Below, piece after piece: positions 39,586 through 48,025 of a DNA stretch of 63,683 nt (its first letter is position 1; every line of letters begins with the position of its first letter). The position numbers were made by a program, and so were the translations under genes. The stretch is from the NCBI GenBank assembly GCA_964564695.1, contig CAZMCC010000008.1:1-63683 (forward strand), written 5' to 3'. The stretch comes from CAZMCC01 sp964564695 (lineage in GTDB: Bacteria; Planctomycetota; Phycisphaerae; Phycisphaerales; UBA1924). Below the pieces are notes generated by a model, which worked only from the letters and a program-made list of their open reading frames with translations, did no database searches and was not told where the DNA came from.

Positions 39586-39650
39586 GCGGGCAATCTCCGA
39601 TCGGGAATCGCCCACGCCGCGTAGGCGGGGCGGGGTGGTTGTTGCGATTA

Positions 39651-40559
39651 CTAGTGTTCATGGCCGGCACCGTGGCCGTGCCCGGTGTCGGGCGTGGTCG
39701 GCGCGGCCGCGTCGGGCTTCTTCTCCGCACGGCTCGACCAGTGCAGGTGCGCGATCTTGGGCGTGCCGCCCTCGTCCACGACGACGTAGGTGACGGCCGC
39801 GAGGTACTTCTTGGTGAGTTCTTTGTGGTTGGGGTCGGGCACGGTAAACGAGCCGATCTGGCGCACAATCGAAGTCGTGCCGAAGGTCTGCACATCCTCC
39901 TTGGTCGCCGTCATCACGAACCCGGGCATCTCCTTGAGTTCCGGCAGCAGGTGGTGGTCGCGGTAGGTCTCCCACGTACCCTCATCGCTCGCGTTCTCGC
40001 TCACGGTGGCGCGGCCCTTGTCCAGGAAGATCGCGTTGAGCGCCGTGGCGTCGGATTTCGTACACGCGGCCATGTACGCGCGGGCGACCGTCACCGCCGG
40101 GTTGCTGGCGAGCGCGGCGGCGTCGGGCTGGACGTTCGTCGCGGCCACCTGTGGTTTGGCCTTCACCGCCGCATCGATCGCCGTGACGGCCTCGGGCGCG
40201 TGCTTGGCGAGCAGGACCATCTTCTCGTCGTCGGTCTTCTTGTCCCACTTACCTTCGCAGCCGGGGCAGCAGAACCCGATGGTCACGCCCTTGAACTGCC
40301 GCGTGGGCGACTCGGCATCCACCTCGCCCTCCTTGATTGGGCAGACCTTGTTGACGGGCTCGGCGTTCACACTCGCCATCGACGCGGCGAGCACGGCGAA
40401 CGCGGCGGGTGTTCCCGTGCCCCCTTGGGGCGAGTTTGTCAGAGTGGGGACGGATGCCGCGGTCTTGGGCGCGCCGCAGCACTGCGCGAGTGCCGCGGGC
40501 GTGAGCATCCCCGCGATAAGGATCGAGGTCGAAGCGAACAGGACGGTGGAACGGATCAT
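39651..40559 (-). CDS. exported YHS-like metal protein with NTF2-like domain and His tail
   Basis: 302 residues. Signal peptide ending AALAQ, followed by CC. A YHS-type module: CPIKEGEVD 73-81, YKG-like RQFKGVTIGFCCPGCEGKW 88-105 and DDEKMVLL. Then a domain of about 130 residues resembling SnoaL/NTF2-like folds (PAVTVARAYMAACTKSDATALNAIF ... YLAAVTYVVVDEGG...WSS), often small-molecule binding or inactive. The tail GHGHGAGHEH binds metal. The start at 40559 has GGAG upstream. The combination of YHS and NTF2-like domains is unusual. Confidence 0.7.
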   Translation of the reverse strand: MIRSTVLFASTSILIAGMLTPAALAQCCGAPKTAASVPTLTNSPQGGTGTPAAFAVLAASMASVNAEPVNKVCPIKEGEVDAESPTRQFKGVTIGFCCPGCEGKWDKKTDDEKMVLLAKHAPEAVTAIDAAVKAKPQVAATNVQPDAAALASNPAVTVARAYMAACTKSDATALNAIFLDKGRATVSENASDEGTWETYRDHHLLPELKEMPGFVMTATKEDVQTFGTTSIVRQIGSFTVPDPNHKELTKKYLAAVTYVVVDEGGTPKIAHLHWSSRAEKKPDAAAPTTPDTGHGHGAGHEH

Positions 40560-40604
40560 CGGGAATCTCCAAAGAAAATGGTTCTGGTCAACGGACACAC
40601 GGGT

Positions 40605-40937
40605 TCACTTGGCGGCGGTCTTGGGCACGCACCGGTCGCAGTCCACGCCCTCGGGGGCGCAGGCCTTGCAGCGGACCATGAGCACGCCGTCCTTCTCGTA
40701 GATGGTCATCTCGTCTTTGCACTCCTCGCACATGTGCGTGGTGATGGTGCGGTTCGTCGCGAGGCCGCCGCGCGGGCCGCCGGTGCTCCGGGCCTTGCGG
40801 ATCTGGTCGTAGCACTTGGTGCAGACGGAGACCTGCCCGGTTTGGGCCTTGGCCACATCGTGCTTGCCGGTGGCGCAGCCTTGGGCGAGGATCGTGGATG
40901 CGGCGGCGAGAATCAGAAGCGTTCGGCTGGGTGTCAT
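40605..40937 (-). CDS. Cys-rich lipoprotein, paralog 4 of 4
   Basis: 110 residues. Lipobox AQGC, then ATGKHDV. Paired cysteines CTKC, CEEC, CKAC and CDRC in the same order as the three paralogs; blocks MCEECKDEMTIYEKDG and CKACAPEGVDCDRC align with them. It is the most divergent copy and lies in another run (43790-37946). Family unknown to me. Confidence 0.75.
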   Translation of the reverse strand: MTPSRTLLILAAASTILAQGCATGKHDVAKAQTGQVSVCTKCYDQIRKARSTGGPRGGLATNRTITTHMCEECKDEMTIYEKDGVLMVRCKACAPEGVDCDRCVPKTAAK

Positions 40938-41045
40938 GGGACGATCTCCGGGAACAGGCCGCGCTCCTCCCGCCGCACCGTGCGGCGAGACGACGAGCGA
41001 TGAATCGGCCCGCGCCGCTTTCGCGGGGCGGGTCGTGGTGGTCTC

Positions 41046-42365
41046 TTACTTGCCGTGCTCGTGCGGCTTGGACTCATCATGCGCATCGCCCTTGGCGACG
41101 TTGAACGTGAAGGGCACGGTGATGACCTTGCCATTGTGCTGGAACTGGGCCCAGCCCTTGTAGAGGCCCGCGGCCTTGAAGTGCGCCTCGAAGTCCACCT
41201 TCGGGCCGCCCTTCATGTCGGTGTGGCCCTGCTTGGCGTGGTCGTGGTCGCCCTCCGCGTGCTCGTGCGGGTGGCTATGAACGAACTCCTTAAGGTCCTG
41301 GCTCATGATGACCAGGTGCCCCATCGCGCCCAGGTAGGGCGTCAGGTCGTTCACCGGCTTGCCGTCCTTGGCAATCGTGTACGACATCGTCGTGGGCTTG
41401 CCCGTGGTCACAGGTCCACCGGTGTTGAGCGTGACGGTGTACCCGTCCACCGTCTTGGGCTTGTCGCTGTCGGCCTTGAGCGCAACCGCCGGCGCGGGTG
41501 CACCCTCCACCTTCAGCGTCACCGGCACCACCTGCATCCCCACGTCCTTGGGCGTGAAGTCGTTGAAGAGCGTGTACTCGCCGCCCGCGGGGAAGGTCCA
41601 CGCGAACGTGAACGTGCCGTCGGGCTGAAGCACCGGGTGCTCGTGGGCGTACCACGAAAGGTCCTTGCTCACCATGAGCAGGTGCAGCGGCATCTCATGG
41701 ACGATCTCGACGGTCTTCACGGCCAAGCCCGTGGGGTCCTTGATCGTGAAGAGGAAGTTGGCGGGCTTGCCCGCCTCGATCTTGCCCCCGATCGGCTTCA
41801 CATCCACCGTGAACTTGTCGCTGGTCTGCTTCTTGAGGTTCATCGAGCAGACCGGGCACTTGCCGGGCTTGTCGTAGGTCTTGGCCCCCTCGCAGTGCAT
41901 GGGGCAGAAGTAGACCGACGGCGCCGCGGCATTGAGCGAGTCGAACTGCTTCTGCATCTCCTTGTACGCGGCCGTCACGCCCGCCGCATCCTTCTTCTCG
42001 CCCGCATCGTGCAGACGGTCGCCCGCCTCGGCCAGGGCCTTGCCCGCGAGGTTGATGTCCTTGACCCGAGACTTGTCCACGCCCGAGCCGGGCTTGAGGG
42101 CCAGCGCGCCCAGGTTGCGTGCGATCGACCCCGCCGCGTCGGCCTCCTCGTGGGCCATCGCCATGTCGCCCTTGGCGACGGCGGCTCCGACCTCGGCGAG
42201 CCGCTCACGGATCTCCTTGATCGCGGCGGCGTAGGACTCGGGCGCCTTGGCGGCCGCGCCGTGCCCGTGCCCGTCGTCCTTGTGCTGGGCGAGCGCGGGC
42301 GCAGCGGTGAACGCCGCCCCCGCGGTGATGAGTGCGAACAGGATGGAGCGTTTGGGATACTTCAT
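41046..42365 (-). CDS. exported protein with heavy-metal-binding domain
   Basis: 439 residues; AAGGAG seven bases before the ATG at 42365. Signal peptide to PALAQ, then HKDDGHGHG. A helical region (45-145) is followed by the HMBD motif YFCPMHCEG...PGKCPVCSMNL (152-177), as found at the N-terminus of CusB-type proteins. The rest is beta-rich, with HEMPLHLLMVSKDLSWYAHEHP and HLVIMSQDLKEFVHSHPHEH, as in YtkA/FixH-like and copper-resistance proteins. The end is His-rich. Probably a periplasmic copper-binding delivery protein. Confidence 0.75.
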   Translation of the reverse strand: MKYPKRSILFALITAGAAFTAAPALAQHKDDGHGHGAAAKAPESYAAAIKEIRERLAEVGAAVAKGDMAMAHEEADAAGSIARNLGALALKPGSGVDKSRVKDINLAGKALAEAGDRLHDAGEKKDAAGVTAAYKEMQKQFDSLNAAAPSVYFCPMHCEGAKTYDKPGKCPVCSMNLKKQTSDKFTVDVKPIGGKIEAGKPANFLFTIKDPTGLAVKTVEIVHEMPLHLLMVSKDLSWYAHEHPVLQPDGTFTFAWTFPAGGEYTLFNDFTPKDVGMQVVPVTLKVEGAPAPAVALKADSDKPKTVDGYTVTLNTGGPVTTGKPTTMSYTIAKDGKPVNDLTPYLGAMGHLVIMSQDLKEFVHSHPHEHAEGDHDHAKQGHTDMKGGPKVDFEAHFKAAGLYKGWAQFQHNGKVITVPFTFNVAKGDAHDESKPHEHGK

Positions 42366-42473
42366 GTCAGGACTCCTTGCGGTGGTGAGTGGAACAGTCG
42401 GATCGGAGAGGCCCGCGGCGGCTAACGCGACCGGGAGGGCGAAGGTCATGCCGCGAACACCGCGGCCGTTGGG

Positions 42474-43280
42474 TCACGTGTTGTGCGGCGTGCAGCCCTC
42501 CTTCCCGGTCCCGCGCCCGATGCAGACGTGCGCCGCGGCAGGGGCGTGCAGCGTCCCGTTGGCCGTGCCCGCGTTGCGTCCTGCGATCGGGATGATGACC
42601 CGAGCGGGCGCGGGGTGCGTCAGGTCCTCGAAGATGTCGTGCACGCCCCGGAAGGCGTCGCTGGCGACGGCGACGATCAGGTCGTGGTCGGCGGGCGAGA
42701 GCGAGAGGATGTCGAGCGACGCCTTGAAGAGCGACCAGCGGTCGCGCTGCAACTCGCCGTGCGGCTCCAGGTACTCGGTGCCGGACCCCTTGCCCGCGGC
42801 GTCGAACAGGCCCAGGGCTCGCCGCACCGCCGGCCCGATGTAGCGCCCGCCGTTAGTCGAGCCCTCCAACACGTAGAGCGTGCCCAGGAGCGACACGGGC
42901 GCATCGGCGGCCAGCCCGTCGATCCGCGCGCGGAACAGGTGCGTGGCCGGGAGGGGCGGGTGCCCGCTGACGCACTGTCCGAGCGTTTCCAGGTCGGCCA
43001 GGAGGTCCGGCGTGCGCATGTGGTGCTCGCGGACCACTAGCCGGAACACGCCGTGCTCGGCCGCGAGCCGGCACAACTGCGTTTCCAGCGTCAGGTGCAC
43101 GTGCAGCATCTGCGCGAGGTAGCGGGCGTACCCCGCGCGGTCGATGCGGCCCGTGACCATCGCGGCCATGAGCGGGTGCTTCTCGGCGCGGGCATGGTCG
43201 GCGCGGGTCTCCTCCTTCAATCGCTCGGAGAGCGGCTTGGGGGGGCGGTTGGGGGAGGTCGATGGGCGGTAATCGATCAT
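42474..43280 (-). CDS. Biliverdin-producing haem oxygenase
   Basis: 268 residues from the ATG at 43280 (GGAG upstream). LKEETRADHARAEKHPLM holds the proximal His; YARYLAQMLHVHLTLE and GTLYVLEGSTNGGRYIGP match the distal helix of the bacterial (HemO/BphO-like) family. The enzyme opens haem to biliverdin, CO and iron. The last 40 residues, ending CIGRGTGKEGCTPHNT, are an extension with two Cys. Copper damages iron-sulfur clusters and haem pathways, which might explain its place, but this is inference. Confidence 0.85.
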   Translation of the reverse strand: MIDYRPSTSPNRPPKPLSERLKEETRADHARAEKHPLMAAMVTGRIDRAGYARYLAQMLHVHLTLETQLCRLAAEHGVFRLVVREHHMRTPDLLADLETLGQCVSGHPPLPATHLFRARIDGLAADAPVSLLGTLYVLEGSTNGGRYIGPAVRRALGLFDAAGKGSGTEYLEPHGELQRDRWSLFKASLDILSLSPADHDLIVAVASDAFRGVHDIFEDLTHPAPARVIIPIAGRNAGTANGTLHAPAAAHVCIGRGTGKEGCTPHNT

Positions 43281-43337
43281 GGCTGGTTCTCCGGTGGACG
43301 GCGTGCGGGCGGGATGAGGAACGGGGGTGGTCACGGG

Positions 43338-43790
43338 TTACCTGGCTTTGGCCTTGGCGAGGAGTTCCTCGGCCTCGGCGACGTAGTACTCGGTGCAGGC
43401 GACATCGAACTTGGAGAACGCCCCTTTGGCGTTCGCGTCGGCGAGCTTTGCGTTGAGGGCCTTGACGTGGTCCAGGTGTCGCTGGGCCGCGGCCAGGCCA
43501 CGGTCCTTGGCGAAATCAACCTCGCGCTGGGCTTCGAAGCGCCGCAGCGACCAGAGGTAGGAGTGCTCGACGGTCTGGTGCGCGATCGGCGTCCCGTCGT
43601 TCAGGTCGTGGAGCATCTTGCAGGCCTTTTCGGCGGCGGCCAGACGCGCGGCGGCGCTGGGTGTGGCCGCGGCGGCGGCGGGGGGCGTCGGCTGCGACGC
43701 CGCCTGCCCCAGCGCGATGGCAGCGGCGACGGCCAGGCCAGCGGCGGCGAGGAACCCGAGGACGATCCGGTGATTGAGCGTGGTGTTCAT
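43338..43790 (-). CDS. exported helical protein, paralog of the 29750 gene
   Basis: 150 residues from the ATG at 43790. Signal peptide (IVLGFLAAAGLAVAAAIALGQA). Shares with the 29750 protein the blocks AEKACKMLHDL, VEHSYLWSLRRFEA and LADANAKGAFSKFD, with the single conserved Cys in the first block and a second in DVACTEYYVAEAEELL. Function unknown. First gene of a seven-gene run; no copy of the conserved element was found in the 178 bp upstream. Confidence 0.7.
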   Translation of the reverse strand: MNTTLNHRIVLGFLAAAGLAVAAAIALGQAASQPTPPAAAAATPSAAARLAAAEKACKMLHDLNDGTPIAHQTVEHSYLWSLRRFEAQREVDFAKDRGLAAAQRHLDHVKALNAKLADANAKGAFSKFDVACTEYYVAEAEELLAKAKAR

Positions 43791-43968
43791 GCGCTGACTC
43801 CTTTGTTCATGCGGACCTTGGACTCCAGGCGAAGGAGCGGCCCATCTGCCGCGCCCTCGGACGGACGGCCGACGTCGGGTCGGAGGCGACAAGGCAGTTA
43901 CATGGTTCCAAAGCCGCTCCGCCGGGGGCGGCCCTTTCACCGCGCGGGGTTCGCGCCGACGCGGCCCC

Positions 43969-44511
43969 ATGCGCGATACGCTCTCCGCGATGCTCCCCAT
44001 CGTGCTGTGGCTGGTGTACGCGGTCCCCGCTTACGTCCTGTGGACGCTGGTGTTCCGCGTGCGCTACGGCTTCTCCCCCGTGGCCGAACGCTTCCCGCCG
44101 CGCAATATGTACCAGTGGATGGACACGCTGCTGTTCGTCACGCTGCTCGGCTACTCGGCGTGGCTGGTCCTCGGCCCGCGCCCCGACCCCGCCCGCGCCC
44201 TGAGCGTGCCCGCGGGTTTCGCCGTCTGGGCGCTTGGCGTCGGTCTGCGGTGGTGGGCCATCTCCACGCTCGGGAAGCACTGGCGGATCGGACAGGACGA
44301 GAAAGACCAGCGGGCGGCGTTCGTCGCCACCGGCCCGTACCGCCTGATCCGTCACCCCATCAACGCCGCGCTCATCCTCGTGGCCGGGGGGATGCTGCTC
44401 ATGAACGGACCCGAGGCGCGGACGCTGGTCCTGCTGGGCGTCAGCGTGATCTACTACGCGGTGCAGGGACGGGCCGAGGATCGGCGCTGGCGGGGAAAAG
44501 CGATTGTGTAG
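43969..44511 (+). CDS. isoprenylcysteine methyltransferase-like membrane protein
   Basis: 180 residues on the plus strand among minus-strand genes. Four or five membrane segments and the signature ATGPYRLIRHPIN of the ICMT/PEMT-type membrane methyltransferases; GLRWWAISTLGKHW precedes it as in the family. Bacterial relatives are common beside metal efflux genes, where the substrate is unknown. Divergent from the 43790 run and convergent with the RND gene. Confidence 0.8.
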   Translation: MRDTLSAMLPIVLWLVYAVPAYVLWTLVFRVRYGFSPVAERFPPRNMYQWMDTLLFVTLLGYSAWLVLGPRPDPARALSVPAGFAVWALGVGLRWWAISTLGKHWRIGQDEKDQRAAFVATGPYRLIRHPINAALILVAGGMLLMNGPEARTLVLLGVSVIYYAVQGRAEDRRWRGKAIV

Positions 44512-44579
44512 ATCGGGGCGCAGGGCTTGCTCGCCGACCAGCTCCACATCGGAACGGGTTCGCATCGCGCGCGAGGTGT

Positions 44580-47500
44580 TCATGGCGTCCCCTCCGGCTT
44601 TTTCCCGTCGGCTTGTGAGTCGCTTCGCGTCGGCGGGGTGACAGCGGGCGCGGGCGTTGGAGTGGTCGGGACCGGCGCGGCGCTGGTCGCATCCGCCGCC
44701 GTATCCTCATGCTTCTTGCCTTCCTTTGTGCTCTCGGTGCCTCCGTGGTGAACTGTCTTCACCCCGCCCGCCGCGTGGCCGTGCTTGTCGATGTGCTCCT
44801 TGGCCAGCCGCTCCGCGGCTGATTTCCCGAAGCGGTAGAAAACGGCCGGGGTCACGAAGAAATCGAGCAGCGTGCTGGTGATGAGACCGCCGAGGATGAC
44901 GACCGCGACCGGGTACAGGATCTCCTTGCCCGGCTCGCCCTTGCTCAGCACCAGGGGAATGAGGCCCAGCCCCGCCGTGACGGCGGTCATGAGCACCGGG
45001 GCGACGCGCTCCTGGCTGCCCCGGATGATGAGCTCCTTGCTCCAGGCCTGCCGCTCCTCGGTCATGAGGTGGATGTAGTGGCTGACCATCAGCACGCCGT
45101 TGCGGGTGGCGATGCCGGTGAGGCTGATGAAGCCCACCAGCGAGGCGACGCTGAACGGCTCGCGGGTGATCGCCAGCGCCGTCACGCTGCCGATCAGCGC
45201 GAAGGGGACGTTGAGCATGATCTGCGCGGCGACCATGCCCGAGCGGTAGTGCGTGTAGAGGATGACGAAGATGGCGACCAGCGAGCCCAGGCCCAGGATG
45301 AGCAGCAAGCGGGTCGATTCCTGCTGCGCTTCGTAGAGGCCGCCGTACTGGATGGTGTAGCCCCCCCCACCCGCGGGCAACTTCACATCCATCGCGATGG
45401 ATTCCTTGATGTCCTTGACCGTCGAGCCCAAGTCGCGGCCGCGGACGTTGCACTGCACGACGATGCGGCGGCGGAGGTTCTCGCGGGCGACCTCGTTGGG
45501 GCCGAGCCGCTCGACGACCTCGGCCACATCGCGCAGGAGCACGATGGCCCCGGTGGGAGAGACGAGCCTGACCTCTTCGAGGCGCGTCGGGTCGGTGCGG
45601 TGGTGATCGTCGAGCGTGAGCGTGATGTCGAACGACTTGAGCCCCTCGAGCACCTGGCCGACCACTTTGCCCTTCGTCGCCGTCTCCATCGCATCGGTGA
45701 GCATCGCGGGCGTGAAGCCCACGCGGGCCGCGGCGTCCCGGTTCACACTGATGTGCAGCTGGGGCACCAGCACCTGCTGCTCGACCTGAAGGTCGGCAAC
45801 GCCGGGGATGCCCTCCATCGCAGCCTTGGTCTGATCCGCCAGCGTGCGGAGCGTGTTGAGGTCGTCGCCGAAGATCTTGATCGCCACCATCGCCCGCACG
45901 CCGGAAAGCAGGTGCTCGATGCGGTGGCTGATGGGCTGGCCGACACCGACGTTGACTCCGGGGAAGACTTCGAGCTTCTCCTGGATCTGTGCAAAGACTT
46001 CCTCGCGCGGGCGGATGTCCTTCGCAGCGGGCGGCTTGCGGCCGCTGGCGACCGGGTGCTTGTCGGGGTCCTTTGCCTCTTCCCTGGTCCACAGGTCCAC
46101 GTCGATTTCCGAGGAATGGACTCCTTCGGCGTGCTCATCCTGCTCCGCGCGGCCCGTGCGGCGGCCGACGTTCTTCACCTGCGGGATCGAGAGGATCGCC
46201 TCCTCGGCCCTGGCGGCGATCCGGTTGGATTCCTCGAGCGAGACGCCCGGCGTAAGCATGAACGAGACCGTCGCCGTGCCTTCGTTGAACGGCGGCAGGA
46301 ACTCCGACCCCAGCCGCGTGACCATGAAGAGGGCGAGCGCCACCAGCGCGCCCAGCGTGCCAAGGACCGCGATCGGACGCGGCATCGAGATCGAATAGGA
46401 CTTCAGCGCCAGCCGCTTGCAGACGCGGAGCAGGAGGCCGTCCTTGCCGTGCGTCATCCGCTTGATGCCCGGGAGCAGGTAGTACGCGAGCACCGGCGTG
46501 ATCGTGAGCGCTACAAGCAGGGACGCGAAGATGCTGATGATGTACGCGGTGGCCAGCGGCGTGAAGAGCCGGCCCTCAATGCCGGGGAGGAAGAACGTCG
46601 GGAGGAAAACGAGATTGACGATGACGGTGCCCAGGATGATCGGGTTGCGGATCTCGCTGGAGGCATCGAAGACGACCTGCACGATCGGCCGGGGGCTGAC
46701 AGCGCGGCGGTTCTCGCCCAGACGCCGGTACACGTTTTCGACATCGACAACCGCGTCATCCACCAGCTCGCCGATCGCTACCGCCAGCCCGCCCAGCGTC
46801 ATGGTGTTGACGCTCATCCCGAGCCAGTGAAACACCATGAAGGTCGTGATGATCGAGAGCGGCAGGGCCGTGAGCGTGACGATCGTTGTCCGCACGTTCA
46901 TGAGGAACAGAACCAGGATAATCACGACAAGGACCGCACCGAGCTCCAAGGCCTCGATCACATTGCCGATCGATGCCCGGATGAAGTGCTCCTGTCTGAA
47001 GAGGTCGGCGTTGAGGTCCAGACCTGCCGGCAGCGTGGGCTTGATCTGGGCGAGCGTCGCGTCCAGCGATCGGGTGAGCGTGAGGGTGTCCGCGCCGGGC
47101 TGCTTCTGGATCGCCATGATCACGGCCGGGGTGGCGTTCTCCGATCCGTCACCGCGTTTGATGGTGGGCCCGGCTTCGATGACCGTGGCCACGTCTCGGA
47201 TCAACACAGCGCGGGGCGGTGACTCGTGGTCGCCGGGCTTGTTGGTGATAAGGGACGCTGCAATGTCGTCGGCGGTCTGCACCCGGCCAAGGTTGCGGAC
47301 GACCAGTTCTTGCGCGCCACTGGCGAGGAACCCGCCGCCCGTGTTCTGATTCGCCGCCTGGAGCGCCCGCTCAACATCCTCCAAAGTGAGATCGAACAGC
47401 CGCAGCTTGTCCGGGTCGACCTGGACGCGGAACTGCTTGAGATCGCCACCCATCACGGTCACTTGCGCGATGCCGGGAATGGACAGGATGGCAGGGCGGA

Positions 47501-47984
47501 GCACGAACTCGGCCTGCGTCCGCACGTCCATGGGCGAGAGGGTCTTGCTTGACACGCTGATCAGGGCGATCTCGCCCATAATGCTGGAGGCCGGAGTCAT
47601 CACCGGGACGATGCCGGGCGGGAGTTTCTCTGTGACGGTGCCAAGCCGCTCGGTGACGACCTGGCGGTTGTACTTTGGATCGGTACCCCACGCGAACTCG
47701 ACGTAGACGATCGAGAGCCCAAGGGCGCTTCGGCTCCGCACTCGCTCGACGCCCGGGGCGCCGTTCACGGCGGTCTCGATGGGGTAGGTGACTTGGGCCT
47801 CGACCTCTTCCGGCGCAAGGCCCGGAGCCTCGCCGAAGATCGTGACCACCGGGCGGTTGAGGTCGGGCAACACGTCGGTCGGCGTGTTGAACGTGACGTA
47901 GAGGCCATAGACCGACACCAGCAGCGCGGCGATGAGCACGAGCACGCGGTTGTTCAGCGATGATCGGATGATCCAGTTCAGCAA
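44580..47984 (-). CDS. RND heavy-metal efflux pump, first set
   Basis: 1134 residues, twelve membrane helices with two large periplasmic domains: the inner-membrane proton/metal antiporter of a tripartite pump. The helix IV motif reads GGLAVAIGELVDDAVVDVENVYRRLGENRR in part (GELVDDAVVDVEN), unlike the CusA form in the second set and close to a less studied HME subgroup. The start MLNWIIRSSLNNRVLVLIAALLVSVYG is typical. The C-terminus has a 60-residue tail with His and Thr/Pro. Follows its fusion protein gene by 41 bases. Metal specificity is uncertain. Confidence 0.88.
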   Translation of the reverse strand: MLNWIIRSSLNNRVLVLIAALLVSVYGLYVTFNTPTDVLPDLNRPVVTIFGEAPGLAPEEVEAQVTYPIETAVNGAPGVERVRSRSALGLSIVYVEFAWGTDPKYNRQVVTERLGTVTEKLPPGIVPVMTPASSIMGEIALISVSSKTLSPMDVRTQAEFVLRPAILSIPGIAQVTVMGGDLKQFRVQVDPDKLRLFDLTLEDVERALQAANQNTGGGFLASGAQELVVRNLGRVQTADDIAASLITNKPGDHESPPRAVLIRDVATVIEAGPTIKRGDGSENATPAVIMAIQKQPGADTLTLTRSLDATLAQIKPTLPAGLDLNADLFRQEHFIRASIGNVIEALELGAVLVVIILVLFLMNVRTTIVTLTALPLSIITTFMVFHWLGMSVNTMTLGGLAVAIGELVDDAVVDVENVYRRLGENRRAVSPRPIVQVVFDASSEIRNPIILGTVIVNLVFLPTFFLPGIEGRLFTPLATAYIISIFASLLVALTITPVLAYYLLPGIKRMTHGKDGLLLRVCKRLALKSYSISMPRPIAVLGTLGALVALALFMVTRLGSEFLPPFNEGTATVSFMLTPGVSLEESNRIAARAEEAILSIPQVKNVGRRTGRAEQDEHAEGVHSSEIDVDLWTREEAKDPDKHPVASGRKPPAAKDIRPREEVFAQIQEKLEVFPGVNVGVGQPISHRIEHLLSGVRAMVAIKIFGDDLNTLRTLADQTKAAMEGIPGVADLQVEQQVLVPQLHISVNRDAAARVGFTPAMLTDAMETATKGKVVGQVLEGLKSFDITLTLDDHHRTDPTRLEEVRLVSPTGAIVLLRDVAEVVERLGPNEVARENLRRRIVVQCNVRGRDLGSTVKDIKESIAMDVKLPAGGGGYTIQYGGLYEAQQESTRLLLILGLGSLVAIFVILYTHYRSGMVAAQIMLNVPFALIGSVTALAITREPFSVASLVGFISLTGIATRNGVLMVSHYIHLMTEERQAWSKELIIRGSQERVAPVLMTAVTAGLGLIPLVLSKGEPGKEILYPVAVVILGGLITSTLLDFFVTPAVFYRFGKSAAERLAKEHIDKHGHAAGGVKTVHHGGTESTKEGKKHEDTAADATSAAPVPTTPTPAPAVTPPTRSDSQADGKKPEGTP

Positions 47985-48025
47985 GGGAGAGTCCTCTTCT
48001 TCAGGGCCGATGAGCGGAAGATTGA

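Noticed and set aside
45069..47222. 717-residue plus-strand frame opposite the first RND pump (and a 1209-residue one at 52422-56051)
   Set aside because: Antisense shadows of real RND and adaptor genes; composition is acidic and repetitive and no ribosome site is present.
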